DNA from: Plasmodium brasilianum
Lineage: Eukaryota; Apicomplexa; Aconoidasida; Haemosporida; Plasmodiidae
Direction of reading: 5' to 3'
NCBI RefSeq assembly: GCF_023973825.1
Contig: NC_090122.1
Location: forward strand, 1,666,630-1,730,629
Length of the DNA stretch: 64,000 bases
Under the pieces are notes generated by a model. It did no database searches, had not been told where the DNA came from, and was given only the letters and a program-made list of their open reading frames with translations. Positions 9,841-23,202 of the stretch are shown here, in pieces. The position numbers were made by a program, and so were the translations under genes. Position 1 is the first letter of the stretch, and each line of letters starts with the position of its first letter.

Positions 9841-12800
9841 TTAAGAGTTGTTGACGTTTATGTAATAGAGATCCTTGCTAGAAAATTTTTTACCGTTGAA
9901 ATTGCTGAGGTTACGAGTAGATATGGATAAAGTGCTTGTTCTTCTATTGTCAAGTCGGTTTGTCCCCAGATGGTTTTGTCTTTGGAATTTTCTATTAAAT
10001 AAATGGCTTCTACTGGGTAATGTTTTTGTATTATTAGAGGAATCAGTTTCTTTTTTATCATTAATAATAAAACATTTGACATCTTTGTAAATAACTCTAA
10101 CAGTTGTATTTGCTTTAAAAATAAATCTATTTTTAAATTGTTGCAATAAGAAATTTTTAAGAGTTTCAGAAACATTAATTTTACCTGGAATACCATTACT
10201 TTCCATAAGATTACCTGTTAATACATCAATTCCCCATAAATCATATCTCAAACGACCGGACCCAATAACCCCACCTACACATGAACCATAGTGTAAACCT
10301 ATTCTCATATTTAGATTAGGTATACCTAATTTTTCTCTTATTTCTTTAATAATTCTTATCATTGAATATGCCATTTCTAGAACTCTTTCAGTACCATCTA
10401 CAGGGTCATAATCTTGGCTGTCTTCTGTGACAGGTTCGCTTATAGCTACATATGCATCTCCTATTGTGCATAATTTATATAAACCGTATTTTGTACTGTC
10501 GTTATCAAATTTTGCAAATAATTTCTGTAACAATGTTAAGACTTCTGAAGCATCTACTCCATTTGCCCATGAAGTAAATCCACATATATCAGCAAAAAGA
10601 AATGTCAATCTGTCATGTGTATAAGCTAGCTTTAATTTATCTTGTTGAAACTCTTCTAACACATGTTTAGGAAGCATATCATTTAACAATTCTGTGGCTC
10701 TATTTTCTGTCTTCTTTGCACTCTCATTTGCATAAAATGTTCTTCTATCAATAGATTCCTTACAATATGTTGATATTAAATTAAAGGCAACGTACCATGG
10801 TATAAGCAGAAGAGTTGAGTCTGTAGTTATTGTTTTTACAACACTCGTTGATATAAATGTCAAAGACATAGTAATTAACAACAGGTCTACTAATATACAT
10901 GTCTGAAATAACATACCTGTGTTATGATGTAATATGACTAAATAAAAGAAAAATTCTATAGTATCATTTGTCATCCATATAGTATGGGATGTCGTTTGAT
11001 CCGTTTCTGATATAGACCATAAATATGCTACTGAAAAAACACATGCGGCTGATATGAATAATAAATTTAAGAAAAATATCATCCATTTAATATTTAATAA
11101 AGAGGAAACTTCAGGTCTAGTTCTATAATGAAATAATAACCACAACATAAAACCAAGATATGTATACACAGATCTCACAGACCAATATATAAAATAATTA
11201 ACTTGTAGCGTTTGAGTTGCTCTTTTATGATCTACAAATACTATTGGTACTGTACTTGAAATTAATGTTTGCATAACAAAGGCTACTAGAAAAATTATTA
11301 GTGCTTGCTCAATTGAATTTAGATTAGATTTGTTACTATAAAAATGAGACCTATATTTAGACTCTAAATTCTTGTCACTAAATTTTAAAAATATCCATTC
11401 GCTACTTATGGAAGCTATCCCTTTTCCCCTTTCTTGGTCTTGTTTTTTGCATATGGTATTGTGTTTTTCCTTTTTTCCCTTTCTAGAAAAAGTAAATATT
11501 TTCAATAAGCACGAAGTAAGCCCCGACATATTTAGGGCACCCTTCTTAGAGGTTTCATCCGCTTCTAGCTGTTTTTGTTGTTGCTCCTGCTGTTTCTTCT
11601 TCTCCTTCTGCATCTTCAGTTGGTGCTTCGATTCCCCACCCGTTTCTGTCTCTCCATCCCTTTTACCTTTCTTCATGATGCTCCTAAGATAGTTCCTTCT
11701 CTTGTTATTCAACATTTTGTGATAGGCTACGTGGTTTACATGATCATAATTAATACAGTTACTAACAGTACAATATCTCTCACTACATGTTCTGCATTTT
11801 TTAGCACATAATTGCACATTTTTATAATCCTCGTCATCGTCTTCATCATGAGTTTCTATACCAACATATGTAAGGTTGTTCATGCTTTGCGCATTGACTT
11901 GTTTCATGATTTCTGGATTTGTTTTTTTTTGGATAATTTCACTATTTTGATCTTTATTTATTAAATTATCATTCAAATAGTACAATGAATCACTCAAGGA
12001 AAGTTTATTCATATAGGTAGTATTAAAATCTTTAATATCATCAAAATCTTTATTATTTTCAAGGTAGTGATTGAAATTTGTTGTAGAATCATTATGAAGT
12101 TCATTATTTAAAAAGGACATATTAAGAAAATCCTTTTGTTTCAACTGATAACCTAGAGCTGCACCAATTTTTAGATTCCTTAATTTTATAATTTCATAAC
12201 AATGCATATTAACATCTCTTATATATTCATTGGGCAAATCATTCAAGGACAAATCTTTCAAATTTACGTAATCATTGTTTATTTCATTGTCAAAATTACC
12301 GTAGTTATTCATATCAATATTACAAGTACTTTCATTTAAATTGTATTCATTATATTGATTTGTTTTGTTTGAATAATAATCTAATATATTTTGTGTTTTA
12401 TCATAATTTATAGAATTATTTAGTTTATTATTATCTGCATAAAAATCAGAAAAAAAATGATTCTTTCTGTCCACATTCTCATCTACAAATGGATAATTTA
12501 ACCCAATAACAGATGTTATTAAATATGTGGTCATAGTTCCTTTTCCTTTTATTTCTGTTTCTTTTTTTTCATAAATTAATGTTTTATCATCCTTAACCAA
12601 GTCATACGTCGCTTCTGATAAATGAATATAATCAGGTTTCCCTGTTGTTTTCATTCTAGATGCTGTATTAACCGTATCACCAAAAAGAGCATATTGCGGT
12701 TTTTTAGATCCTACAACACCAGCAATAATTCTTCCTGAATGTATTCCAATCTTAACTCTAATTCTGGTTGGTCTACTCTCTAAGGATTTTCCTTGTGTCA

Positions 12801-15800
12801 TATTATTCACTGAATTGTTTATATTCTCATGCTCATCCGCATTATCATGTTCATAGCAGTCGTTCTTTTTTGCCATTTGCTTTGTTTTTTCGTATTTAAT
12901 ATGACTACTCACTTGAAGAATTGATAAAGCAAAATCGATTGAATCATGAGCGTCTTCCTGGCCTTTAGTTTTGCCACACATATTGTTATAATTTTCGTTA
13001 CTCTCCTCAAAATGTTTATTATTTTTGTCATATGTGTTATTCTTACAGTTGTTAATACTACTGTTGTTGTCATTATTAACATTACTGCTGCTGCCGCTTC
13101 TGTTGTCACCTTCCTTTTTCACCAATCCGCATGCAGCCAAGTATGTTTCAAAAACTGTTTCAATTTTTGTGCAGTTAAATTGCTCAGTACATTTGTCAAA
13201 ACATAAAAATAGTCTATCTAGCACTTCAACTAATCTTGTAGGTTCAATATTAGCTACAATGTTTTGAAAGTCATATATATCGCAAAAGATCACCGTAACA
13301 GTATCTATGTCCTCTGCTTTCAACGATATAGGTATACCTTCTTCATTTAATTCAGAATATATCATTTCATCCACAATAAAAGCAGGAAGCATGGTGTTTA
13401 ATATTTCCCTCTGTTTTCTTCTAGAGGATTCTACCGAATATTCCAATAAAAAGTTTTTCCTTTGATTAAACTCAAGACGATAACCTACAAAACCGACAAA
13501 AACGTCAACACCAATAAACAAAGGGATATAATGAGCTAAGCTTTTTTTATCTAAAAAATGGTCTCCCTTAAACCTAATAATGAACAGACTTAAAAAAATA
13601 ATATTGCAAAATACAGCGTTAACAAAGGGTAATCTTAAAATAACAAATGTGTATAAGGGAAAAAGAACTGCTTGAAAGACTCCATCTGTGTGTGTAATGG
13701 AATAACTAACCACATGATGAGTTATTATTAATATTACCAATGAATTGATAATTTTGTTAAAATTTTCTATAAATATAATGGGGAAAAATGTGGTAACTGT
13801 TGCAATTAGTAAGATTAATTCAAATACGAGATATAAAATTAATACAAATAAACCCGTGGAAGTATTTGGTGACATATACCACGATTCATTTAATGATGAT
13901 TCTAATTTCCAAATATATAAAAAAAATATTCCTAATAATATAAAAATAAAACGATACCATGGTATTAATGTTTTGTAAAATTTATTCTTTTTATGTATTT
14001 GAAATCCTGATTCCAGTTGCATATCTTTAAATGCTAATGTGAATCTATTAATTAAATTGGTCACTTTCACAATTTCTTTTTGTGCATTCTCATTTTCGTT
14101 TTTCTTTTTATTATTGCCATTATAATTTGAACTATCCGCACTTGTATAGGAAAATTCGGATGTCGATTCGTTATCATAATATGCAGCCTTATTTTGAATT
14201 ATATAATAATTTCTTTTATTAACATCTAATGGTTCAGGTATATTTTCCATACGTTCATTATTTTTAAAAAATATATGCTCTTCGTTAATTCGAAAACGTT
14301 TCCCTTGAGGTAATAAATCAACTAGAAACGTATTTTTTAATGGGTTTAAACAATTTTTCATTTCTGCCATTAGGGATTCATCAATTCTAGAACTTGATTC
14401 CAAATATTCATCTGATCTAAAATCCATAGGAAAACTATCTTCTATATAATAACCATTCCCACTTATAGTTGTTTCATCATATGTTAAGCTATTTCTGTAA
14501 TTAAGTAAACCTCTGTTAACTAGACATCTATCATCACTTTTAAAGAAGTCCTTTTCCTCATTTTCGTTACTGCATATTTTATTAAATATATTAAACTTAT
14601 TGGACCAATTGGAAATACTCTGATTCTTTTCTTCTTCACAAATTGCCTGATTTGCTTTTTCCTTCTTCAGTTGGAAAGAATATATTTTGTTACATGTATC
14701 TACCTCTGTAGTTTTCTTCTCGGTTTCAACAAATGGTGATTTATCTCCACCTTTTTCATTTCTTTTCCTCTTACTTTGTTCTGTATCATTTTTAGCCTTC
14801 TCATCAATTTCACGTTTTTTTATCTCCTCGTTTTTATATGTCTTATCTGAATGCCTTTGTTTTGTATTCTCTTCATCTGTATCATTTTCCTTACCTGTAT
14901 GTACACTTAACTCTTTTTCCTTCATTTGATTAACCTGAACTTTGTTAACCTGATTGTTCTGTGTGTTTTTAATGTTATTATTTGTGCTTTCCCTTTTATC
15001 TATTTTTGCCATTTGCCCCTCTCTATATTCTTCCGTAATTCCTTTTTTCCCCCTTTTTCTAGTAGAGTCAAAATTTCCCATCCCGTGAACCGCCTGCTCC
15101 GATAAGGTAACTTGTGACCCTCTATATTTTTGTTCCTCGTCAAAATCAGTGTTATTATAATCCAAATTGGCAATACTACTATGAATGTTACGATCAATGA
15201 TTGAGCTCCTCGATTTATGGAAGTATTTAGAAAAGGAGTTATTCTTAATGTATCGCTGATTGTTTTTATAATTTTTTGCACTACTTATTAACGTATTTTC
15301 AAGAGAATTATGCTTATCGTCAATTTTAAAATTAGATGTCTTGTTTATATTTCTTCTAAATTTAAATTTTAATTTCTTGCTAAATCTTTTTAAGCTTAAA
15401 AATTTTTTCTTTCCTGATAGAAAATAAGCATATTTATATTTATTATGCTTCTCTTGATACTGTTCAAATATCCAGTGATTAACTACATTATATATATTAG
15501 GGAACAAGATAGTTTTTGTAAAATTAATAAATATATACGAGATGATACATATTGTAAACCATAAAATTAAAAGAACATATAAAGGATTCCAAGAAAAGGT
15601 TTGCCTAAATACCTCTCTTATATATTCATTTGACACATAAGCGAAAAAAATAAAAATCATTGAAGGGAAAAAAACAAAAAGAAAACAACCAAAGCACGTA
15701 ATGAGTATTGATGGAGACCATAAAGATCCTTCTAAGAAAAGACGCATAATAGAAATTAATAAACTCCCTAGAAAACATATATTTCCAAAGGTATTTATTG

Positions 15801-18800
15801 TGACTACTTCTCCATTATTCAGATGAGAATTTTCCTTAAGTGCTATGTAAGAAAAAAAAAATATAATCACAGCATAAAAGATAGCCTCAATTATCCAAGA
15901 GAAAAATTTTAAGATGTTCATATTGTACTTTCTTCTACTTAGTGCATAAAATAAAGGAATATTATATAATATATCATAATTCAAATTATGCTGTAGGAAC
16001 ATATAATAAATTATAGGTATAAATACCCAAAAAATACTGAAAAATGTATATAACATTTCTGGATATATTTTTACACAACTCCAGGCGGCATAAGCTTGAT
16101 AAAAAAAAATTGGTAGTATAAGAATAATATTTTTAAAAAAGCTCCAATATAACATAATACTAATTGTATATAAATGTTTCGATCCATATATAAATAATAA
16201 TTTCCTTAAATAACAAAAATTTTTTATACAGTAATCTGAATATCCTGCAGATATAATACATTCCGAAGTCATTATACTTACCCCTATATTAGCTTCTTGT
16301 AACATTGCAATATCATTTGCTCCATCTCCTATGGCTAATGTATTTGGTGTTGGAGATAATCTATTCTTAATTAATCGAACTATAAATGCCTTTTGCTTAG
16401 CTGTTATTCGACAAGCTATTACGACATCAGATCTACAAGCCATATTTAGAAAATGCGTTTGTAAATCACTATGATTTAAAAATGTTTGTAAGTTTTTACC
16501 GTTTATTAATAAACATAATTTTTCGTAACATTTTTTCTCTTCTTTTTCCGCCTGAAATAACTCATATAATGCTGCCCCTTCCCGTTTTAATTTTTTATAA
16601 TTCTTGTTCTCAAGCATAGCATGAAATATTTTGGTATGAGAATTTAAAATTTTACATAAAAATGAAATGTGTAAAGAATACTCAACGTTATCTCCTGTTA
16701 ACATCCAAATTCGGATTCCAGATTGGCTCAAAATTTCCATCGTTTTAGTTACCTTCTTTTGTAATCTATCTTTAACTCCAGTTATTCCTAGATAGATTAA
16801 ATCTTTTTCGATTTCTTCCGCTACATTCATTAATCTTTCTTCTTTATTATATATAGACAAACATGCATCATCGTACATCCTCTTGTATTTAATAGTCTCT
16901 TCTTCATTCAAATATTTAAACGCGAATATCATTGACCTCAACCCTTTCAATGAAAATTTTCGTAGTTGTTTTTCTAATTGTCGATATCGTTTCTTAATTT
17001 TGTATTGTTGACGTTTTGCATATATTTCTCTCTCCCTTAAATCGTTTAGATTAGAATATTCATTTTTTTCGTCATATTCATCAGAATAATTAGTGCAAAA
17101 TATTTTCTCACTAATATTCTCATATTCGATACTTTCAATATGCTCAGATTTTAAGGAGTGTTTTTCCAGGTCGAAAAATCTTTTTTTCAGTGAAATGTTC
17201 TCGCCTTCTCGTCGGTCTCTTTTTTCTCTATTCTTCTTCCCTCTTCCATTGTAGTTTTTTTTGTATCTTTTGTTGTTGTTTATGCTACTGTTGTCGTTGC
17301 TGCTGACATCATGGCTGTTCTTTTTTATTCTTTTGTTACTCTTTATTTTGTCTAAAAATTTGCTATACTTTAAATTTAACAGTGAGAGAATAGACGTATC
17401 TGAACCTTTGACATACAGAATAGACCCAGAATGCATAAATTCAGGTTTAACGACAATTGACATTCTTCCTCTCTTATTTGTATATTCATTAATACCAATG
17501 ATATTCCATTTATAAAAGTTTCCACCTATTTCTACACACATGATATTTTTATTCCTTAATATTAATCTATAGCCTAAATAGTTACATGTATATATTAAAC
17601 ATTCTTCATCTAAGGAACTAGACTGATATTTTATAGCATCTAAATATATATTTGATTCTGAAGGGTAATTATCCATAAATTTCATGTTTTTATTTTTGTC
17701 GAATTCATACTCAGAATTTCCCAAATTTTTTTCATTAACGAAAGAAGTAAGTTCAAAACTTTTATCGTCCACGTTATGATATTTACTTTTGTACTTTGCT
17801 CTTTCAATGCTTCCATTGACTGTGTAGCTATTCAAAGAAAGCAATTTTTCTTTTGATATTTGTTTAAAGGAAACTACACTATGTTTTTTTGATATATATC
17901 CACTATCACGGTGTTCACTAATCCTTTCACATGAAAAGGTATTTTTATTTCTACTCAAATTTGGATATTTCCTCCATACACTGGTTTCTGTATTTTCTAT
18001 ACCTTTGTAAATATCGGAGCATTTAGAAGATCTAAAACTCCTTTTTTTTATTCTATAATTTTTGTTAAAAAAATATCTGAACTTTAAATCATTTCCCTTA
18101 TTATTATTTTTATACTTAAAGTTGGTTAATGTTGTGTAGTTGTATAAATTTGTTTCACATTTCTTTTTCTCATTAATGGTTAATTTGTTTTCGTTACTTT
18201 TACTTCTACAATTTTTATCATTATCTAAATTATAGGAATTGTCTATTTTATCAAAATCTTTATATAATCTATTACTTGTTTTAATACCTTGACCATTATC
18301 ATATTCAGTGTATCTCTGAAAATTTAATTCATTTCTAGTTTTGTTTATGTCATTATAAAATTTATTCGCATGATTATGATTATCCAAATAATGAAAGATA
18401 CCCTTTGAATGTTTCGAAGTAATATGTGGCATGTTCTTATTTCTAATAGCATCCATCTGAATAAATGGAACCACCGTATGACATAAGGTTATGCATTTTA
18501 AAAATTCATCTATGTAATAACCTCTCCAGTTATCAGAATTTAAATCAACATATATTCTTTTATCAGTAAAATCACATCGGGTTTTTATATGGTTTGTGTT
18601 GATATGCGATCTAAAATTTTTTGGCTTTGAAAATTTTTGTTGCATTAAATAATTCTGATATTCTTTATTAAAAAAAAAGTAGGTTCCACTAGTGGATTCT
18701 TTCATATGCTTCACTTTTTCATTTATTTTTTCTTCAGTTTTCTTTTTACTCATTGAATTTTTTAATGGTACATACAAATTCTGTCTTTCTGTATAACTGG

Positions 18801-19534
18801 AGCAACTTCTGACACTCTCATTGTCATTATGCATTTCGATGCTATCATAATTAGAGGATGAATATATATAAGATGAGCTGAAATTATCAGATAAAGAGGA
18901 ACATGTTGATGAAGACGAAGAATATGACGTCGATGAATTTTCTGATGATTTATATCTATTATAAAAACAACTACCATTTATATTTCCCGAATTTTTACCT
19001 TTATAATTTCTCGAAGAGTTTGATTTATAATTAAGATTATTTTTATCATGCTCATAGTCCATATTTTCCTTTATATAATTATCACTATTCATTTTGTCAT
19101 ATATATTTTCCATGATGTAATCCGAAGAATCCTCGTCCTTTTCCATAAGTTGTACACTATCACTATCATAACCACTACTACAGCTGTTATTGAGTTTGTT
19201 GTTGTATCTGTTACTATTATTGTTATTAATATTCCTATCACAATCACGGTGCGTTTGCACATTAGCACTAACATCATACTCTTCCGTAACAATCTCTTTT
19301 TCTTGAATTTCTTCGTGTATATTACTATTTCCTAGATGTAAATTATTGCCTGTATTTGTAGCAAAGCAATTTTTTTTTGCCTCGTTATCGTCTGCAGTTT
19401 TTTTGCTGTCGGCTCTATTTTTACACCAAGAACTTTTTTTATCATAACTGGATGATTTACTCTTCTTCTTCTTACTATAACTATTACAATTATTGTTATT
19501 GTTATTATTATTATTATTATTGGCGCTAATGTTA

Positions 19535-19615
<81 letters not shown>

Positions 19616-21966
19616 TTTTTTTTTTTTTTTCTATTTGCATATTTGTTGCCGTATGTCCTTCCACCTATAGAACACATGTTGAAGAACATTTCATTATTTG
19701 TTAAAGTGCCGGTTTTGTCTGTGAATATGAAATCAACATTTCCTAAATCACCATGCATATTCGAATTCAAGCATATCCCCCACCCGTATTCATCATCATC
19801 TACGGAAGATTTCTCATTAGATAAATTGGGTGTATTAATTCCTTTTTCTTTGTCTACTTTTTTGGTAAAGTCTCTTGCTCGCATTTCATTTTTCGTTTTA
19901 TATAAAAATGGGAAAACTTTCCGTAATATTCCTTTTTCCTTTTTTTGCATATTTTTGCTATTTAAAATAATTCCCTTATTATAACTATTACTGATATTAA
20001 TAATACTATTATTATTGTTACTGTCGTTGTTGTTGTTTCTGACGCTATTATTGTTACTACTTTTATTGTGTCTGCTATCATTGATGTTGATGCTGTTTTT
20101 GAAACTACTGCTATTCTTTTTATTTATGGCATGCTCCATTTTAGTAGTCACACATCCTTTATCTTTCTCCCTTATGGTACGACGACACTTATCATTTGCA
20201 TTTTCTTTTCCCTTCAATTCATGAGAATATGAATGATTCTTTATATATTTTTTATATAGAAAGCTATTCTGTGGTAAATGTGTATCAAAGTTCATATGTT
20301 CATCTTTTTTGAAGAAGAAAATTTTTAATTTTTCTAAAAAGGAGCCAGTCTTTCTATATTTTTTATGTATAGTATCGCTTAGTGCCATTGAACTCCTATT
20401 ATTGACAGTGTTTGACTGAGATTTCGAGTTGTTCATTAAACTATTTGTGTTATAAAAATAATTTTTAATTTTACTTAGTTTATGAAATGTACTTATAAAA
20501 CTTTTTCTATTAACAGAATTTGATTCATTATTCGTATAGGAATATCTTTTTTTGCTGAAATTTCTTTTACTAAAATGATTCATAAAAAAAGTATAATTTC
20601 TAAAATCCTTACATGACTTGTTCATTTTTAAATCAATGACTTGTTCATTTTCATCAATGGCAGAAGGATCAGATGATTCGTTTTCAAATGTACTAATACG
20701 GTTATCATTTTCTATTATAATACTTTGAAATATAGAAATAAGATCAACAGTAATTAGAATACTAATTGGGATAGTATTTGAATATAACAAAATGTATTTA
20801 ATTATCGATTCAAATAAGTTATCTTTTGTAGTAATTAACATAAAATGAGTTCCACTTTTAAATTTGTCATCTTCTGTCCATTTACATAACACGGATATGA
20901 AAACACAAATTAATGTAAAAAAGATGGTAATAATTGTATACATATTCAATTCTTTATTAACATAACCAAATTTATAGGTATTTCTTAACATATTTTTCAT
21001 GATTTTCGTATCTGTTCCTGTATATATAATAACTCCAAAAATATGATCTGTATTTTTTATATAGGATCCTTTAAAAACAACGTTATTAATTGATAAAGAG
21101 GTAGCACGTGGATATGCATCTAATTTTAAGGATCCATTAAATGATTCCATATTACTATTTGGTTTTTCACAGATAATTCTCCCTTTAATATTACAGATAC
21201 CATGCATAGATGTTTCATTTCTTGTTTCATTAACACAGCATTTCTTGTTTAAATTTGTCTCTCCATTTATTAAGGAAGTTTCTACATATACTAATCCTTC
21301 ATTATTATTACAACTTAGCAAAAGAATATCAGCAGGTACTTGTTCGTTTTCAATTAAACGAATAATACTACCAACTGTTAGGTCCATCCATTTAACTGCT
21401 TTTAATTGAGAATTAGATACATCTACAACATGACACAACCTATTATTCATTTGAGAGTCTATATTTGATCTTCTAGAATCTTCGTAGATATTTTTCATAA
21501 TAGATACAAATATAAAAAAAAACAGTAAATATATAGACTTATGTTTAGAATAATACAAATAATTACTAATGTTATGAAAAGCTGGTATAAATTCTAATAA
21601 CGATATAAGTAAAAACCATATATTTGGTAAACGTAAAAACTGTTCATATAAACTCTTAAAAATAAAAGAATAAGTACTATATCTACTGGAAGATATCTTA
21701 TTTGTTGGAAAACTAATTAATTCTTCTGTATCTGTTGGATTAATTTCTATTTTTCTGAAATCCCATAACGGTTGATTATTTGTGTCTTTGTATAATTTTT
21801 GCTTCTTTTCCATCCATGCTGCTTCTGCTGTTGTGAAATCATTTTGCTGCTTATTTTCATTGAAATTCTGATTCTTCATACTTATATTATTAGTGAGCAT
21901 TTTCTCAGAATATTTTACCTTATAACGATTATTTGATTTATCGTGACTCTTTCTTTTTTCCAGCAT
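9841..21966 (-). CDS. GCalpha: Guanylyl cyclase alpha: P4-ATPase-like domain fused to a two-domain guanylyl cyclase
   Basis: Single exon of 12.1 kb, 4041 residues from the ATG at 21966. The enzyme makes cGMP, which activates the parasite protein kinase G and so triggers egress and motility. The N-terminal half is a P4-type ATPase (flippase)-like membrane domain. It has an early WDFRKIE segment, membrane spans, an actuator motif reading NGETNL, the phosphorylation motif DKTGTLT near residue 750, LTGDN near 1755, and GDGANDIAM near 1880. A block of C-terminal spans ends near 2150. A low-complexity linker follows. Next come membrane spans from about 2665, a first cyclase domain (about 2860-3160), a second span set from about 3560, and a second cyclase domain (about 3770-3970). 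The first domain has KIETV and NTASR. The second has FADICGF and IGDAY. A Asn tract lies at about 19490-19620. In apicomplexans the ATPase half is known to work with a CDC50-family partner. Confidence 0.97.
19487..19625 (-). repeat. AAT-type triplet repeat encoding poly-Asn in GC-alpha
   Basis: A nearly pure ATT/TTA triplet run on the plus strand codes for two Asn tracts separated by a short ISA-containing break, followed by Lys-rich sequence. It lies in the large insert just after the DKTGTLT motif, within the ATPase cytoplasmic loop. The in-frame period of 3 keeps the ORF open. It is probably length-polymorphic. Confidence 0.9.
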
Positions 21967-22262
21967 TTTTTCTAGCAATTTTTTTTTAGCATAATTAATT
22001 ACAAGTTATAACATTCACGTTCACATATCTTTTGATGTATCAGTGAGCATATATAGGCGCATTTTCTCTTTTTACAACTTAAAAAAGTGAAAGTAGAAGG
22101 GAATAGGCACGTTGTAAGCATGTCGCATGCATATGTATACACGCATATATATATACATGCACTTATATATGTTTATATTTATTTGTTCTAATTGAATTCA
22201 CTTAAGAATGTTTTAAAAAAAGAAACGCAGGAGAGATATGACAGAAAAAAATAAAAAACATA

Positions 22263-22301
<39 letters not shown>

Positions 22302-22884
22302 CAAATTACGTACATATATATTACATGCACATACATTACGTGCATATACATTACATTAATATATGTGTAACCCTATTCTAAGGTAGAAACGTGTTACACA
22401 TTTCTTAATATCACAGTTAAAAAAGTCGTTCTTCCATATAAATGGTACTTAAAAAATATTAGCTGCAAATGGCATAGTAATAATTCATATTAGTTTTTAC
22501 GAAAATAGAAGAATAAAACTAATATAATACTGTATTTTGTTTTGAGTATAAACAAATATGAACATACGCGAAGAATATACAAAGGTGTATGCCAAGTGCG
22601 TATGAAGTTTGTGCGATATTTATGAGAATATTAAGCAAGTTTTATGAAGAGTTTACCAAAGTTTAACCGACATTTAAGCGAAGGGTATACTTCTGTTAGG
22701 GTAAAATATTTTAAAAAACATTTTTAATAGAGGAAATTTCAAGTAAAAATAAGATATATTACTTAAATATTTATATACTTAAATGTGTAAAAAATAGAAC
22801 ATAGTTTGGACATACTAAGAAGGATATATATAAAAAAAAAAAAATAATAAAAGATAAGAAATATAAGGTGAAAAGGGGAATACA

Positions 22885-23202
22885 TTAGAAAAATTTAAGT
22901 AAATACGTAAATTTTTTTGCAAGTATACAAATGATATTTCTTCGAAATATGATTAAAAATATTTCTGCTATTAAATGAATTGAGAATGAAACAGACAAAT
23001 AAATAAACATATATATATGTAATGTATATGTATAAATTTTATTATTTTTTAATATTATATTTTTTTTTTTTACATTTTTTTTTTTCATTTTTTTATTTAA
23101 ATTTTTTTTTATTCTATTTAATTTTGTTGCAATTTGAATGTTATGTAATGCATCAAAGGAACATATGAAAAAATGTACTGGAAATTTTTGATATATTGCC
23201 AT
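22885..23202 (-). CDS. Weak candidate small ORF (105 codons), probably not a gene
   Basis: The first about 33 codons (MAIYQKFPVHFFICSFDALH and on) have mixed, protein-like composition, unlike the surrounding noncoding DNA. The rest decays into Lys/Asn and TATA-derived codons. No homologue is recognised and no good splice donor follows the interesting part. It could be a chance frame or a first exon whose partner I could not find. Confidence 0.18.
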   Translation of the reverse strand: MAIYQKFPVHFFICSFDALHNIQIATKLNRIKKNLNKKMKKKNVKKKNIILKNNKIYTYTLHIYMFIYLSVSFSIHLIAEIFLIIFRRNIICILAKKFTYLLKFF

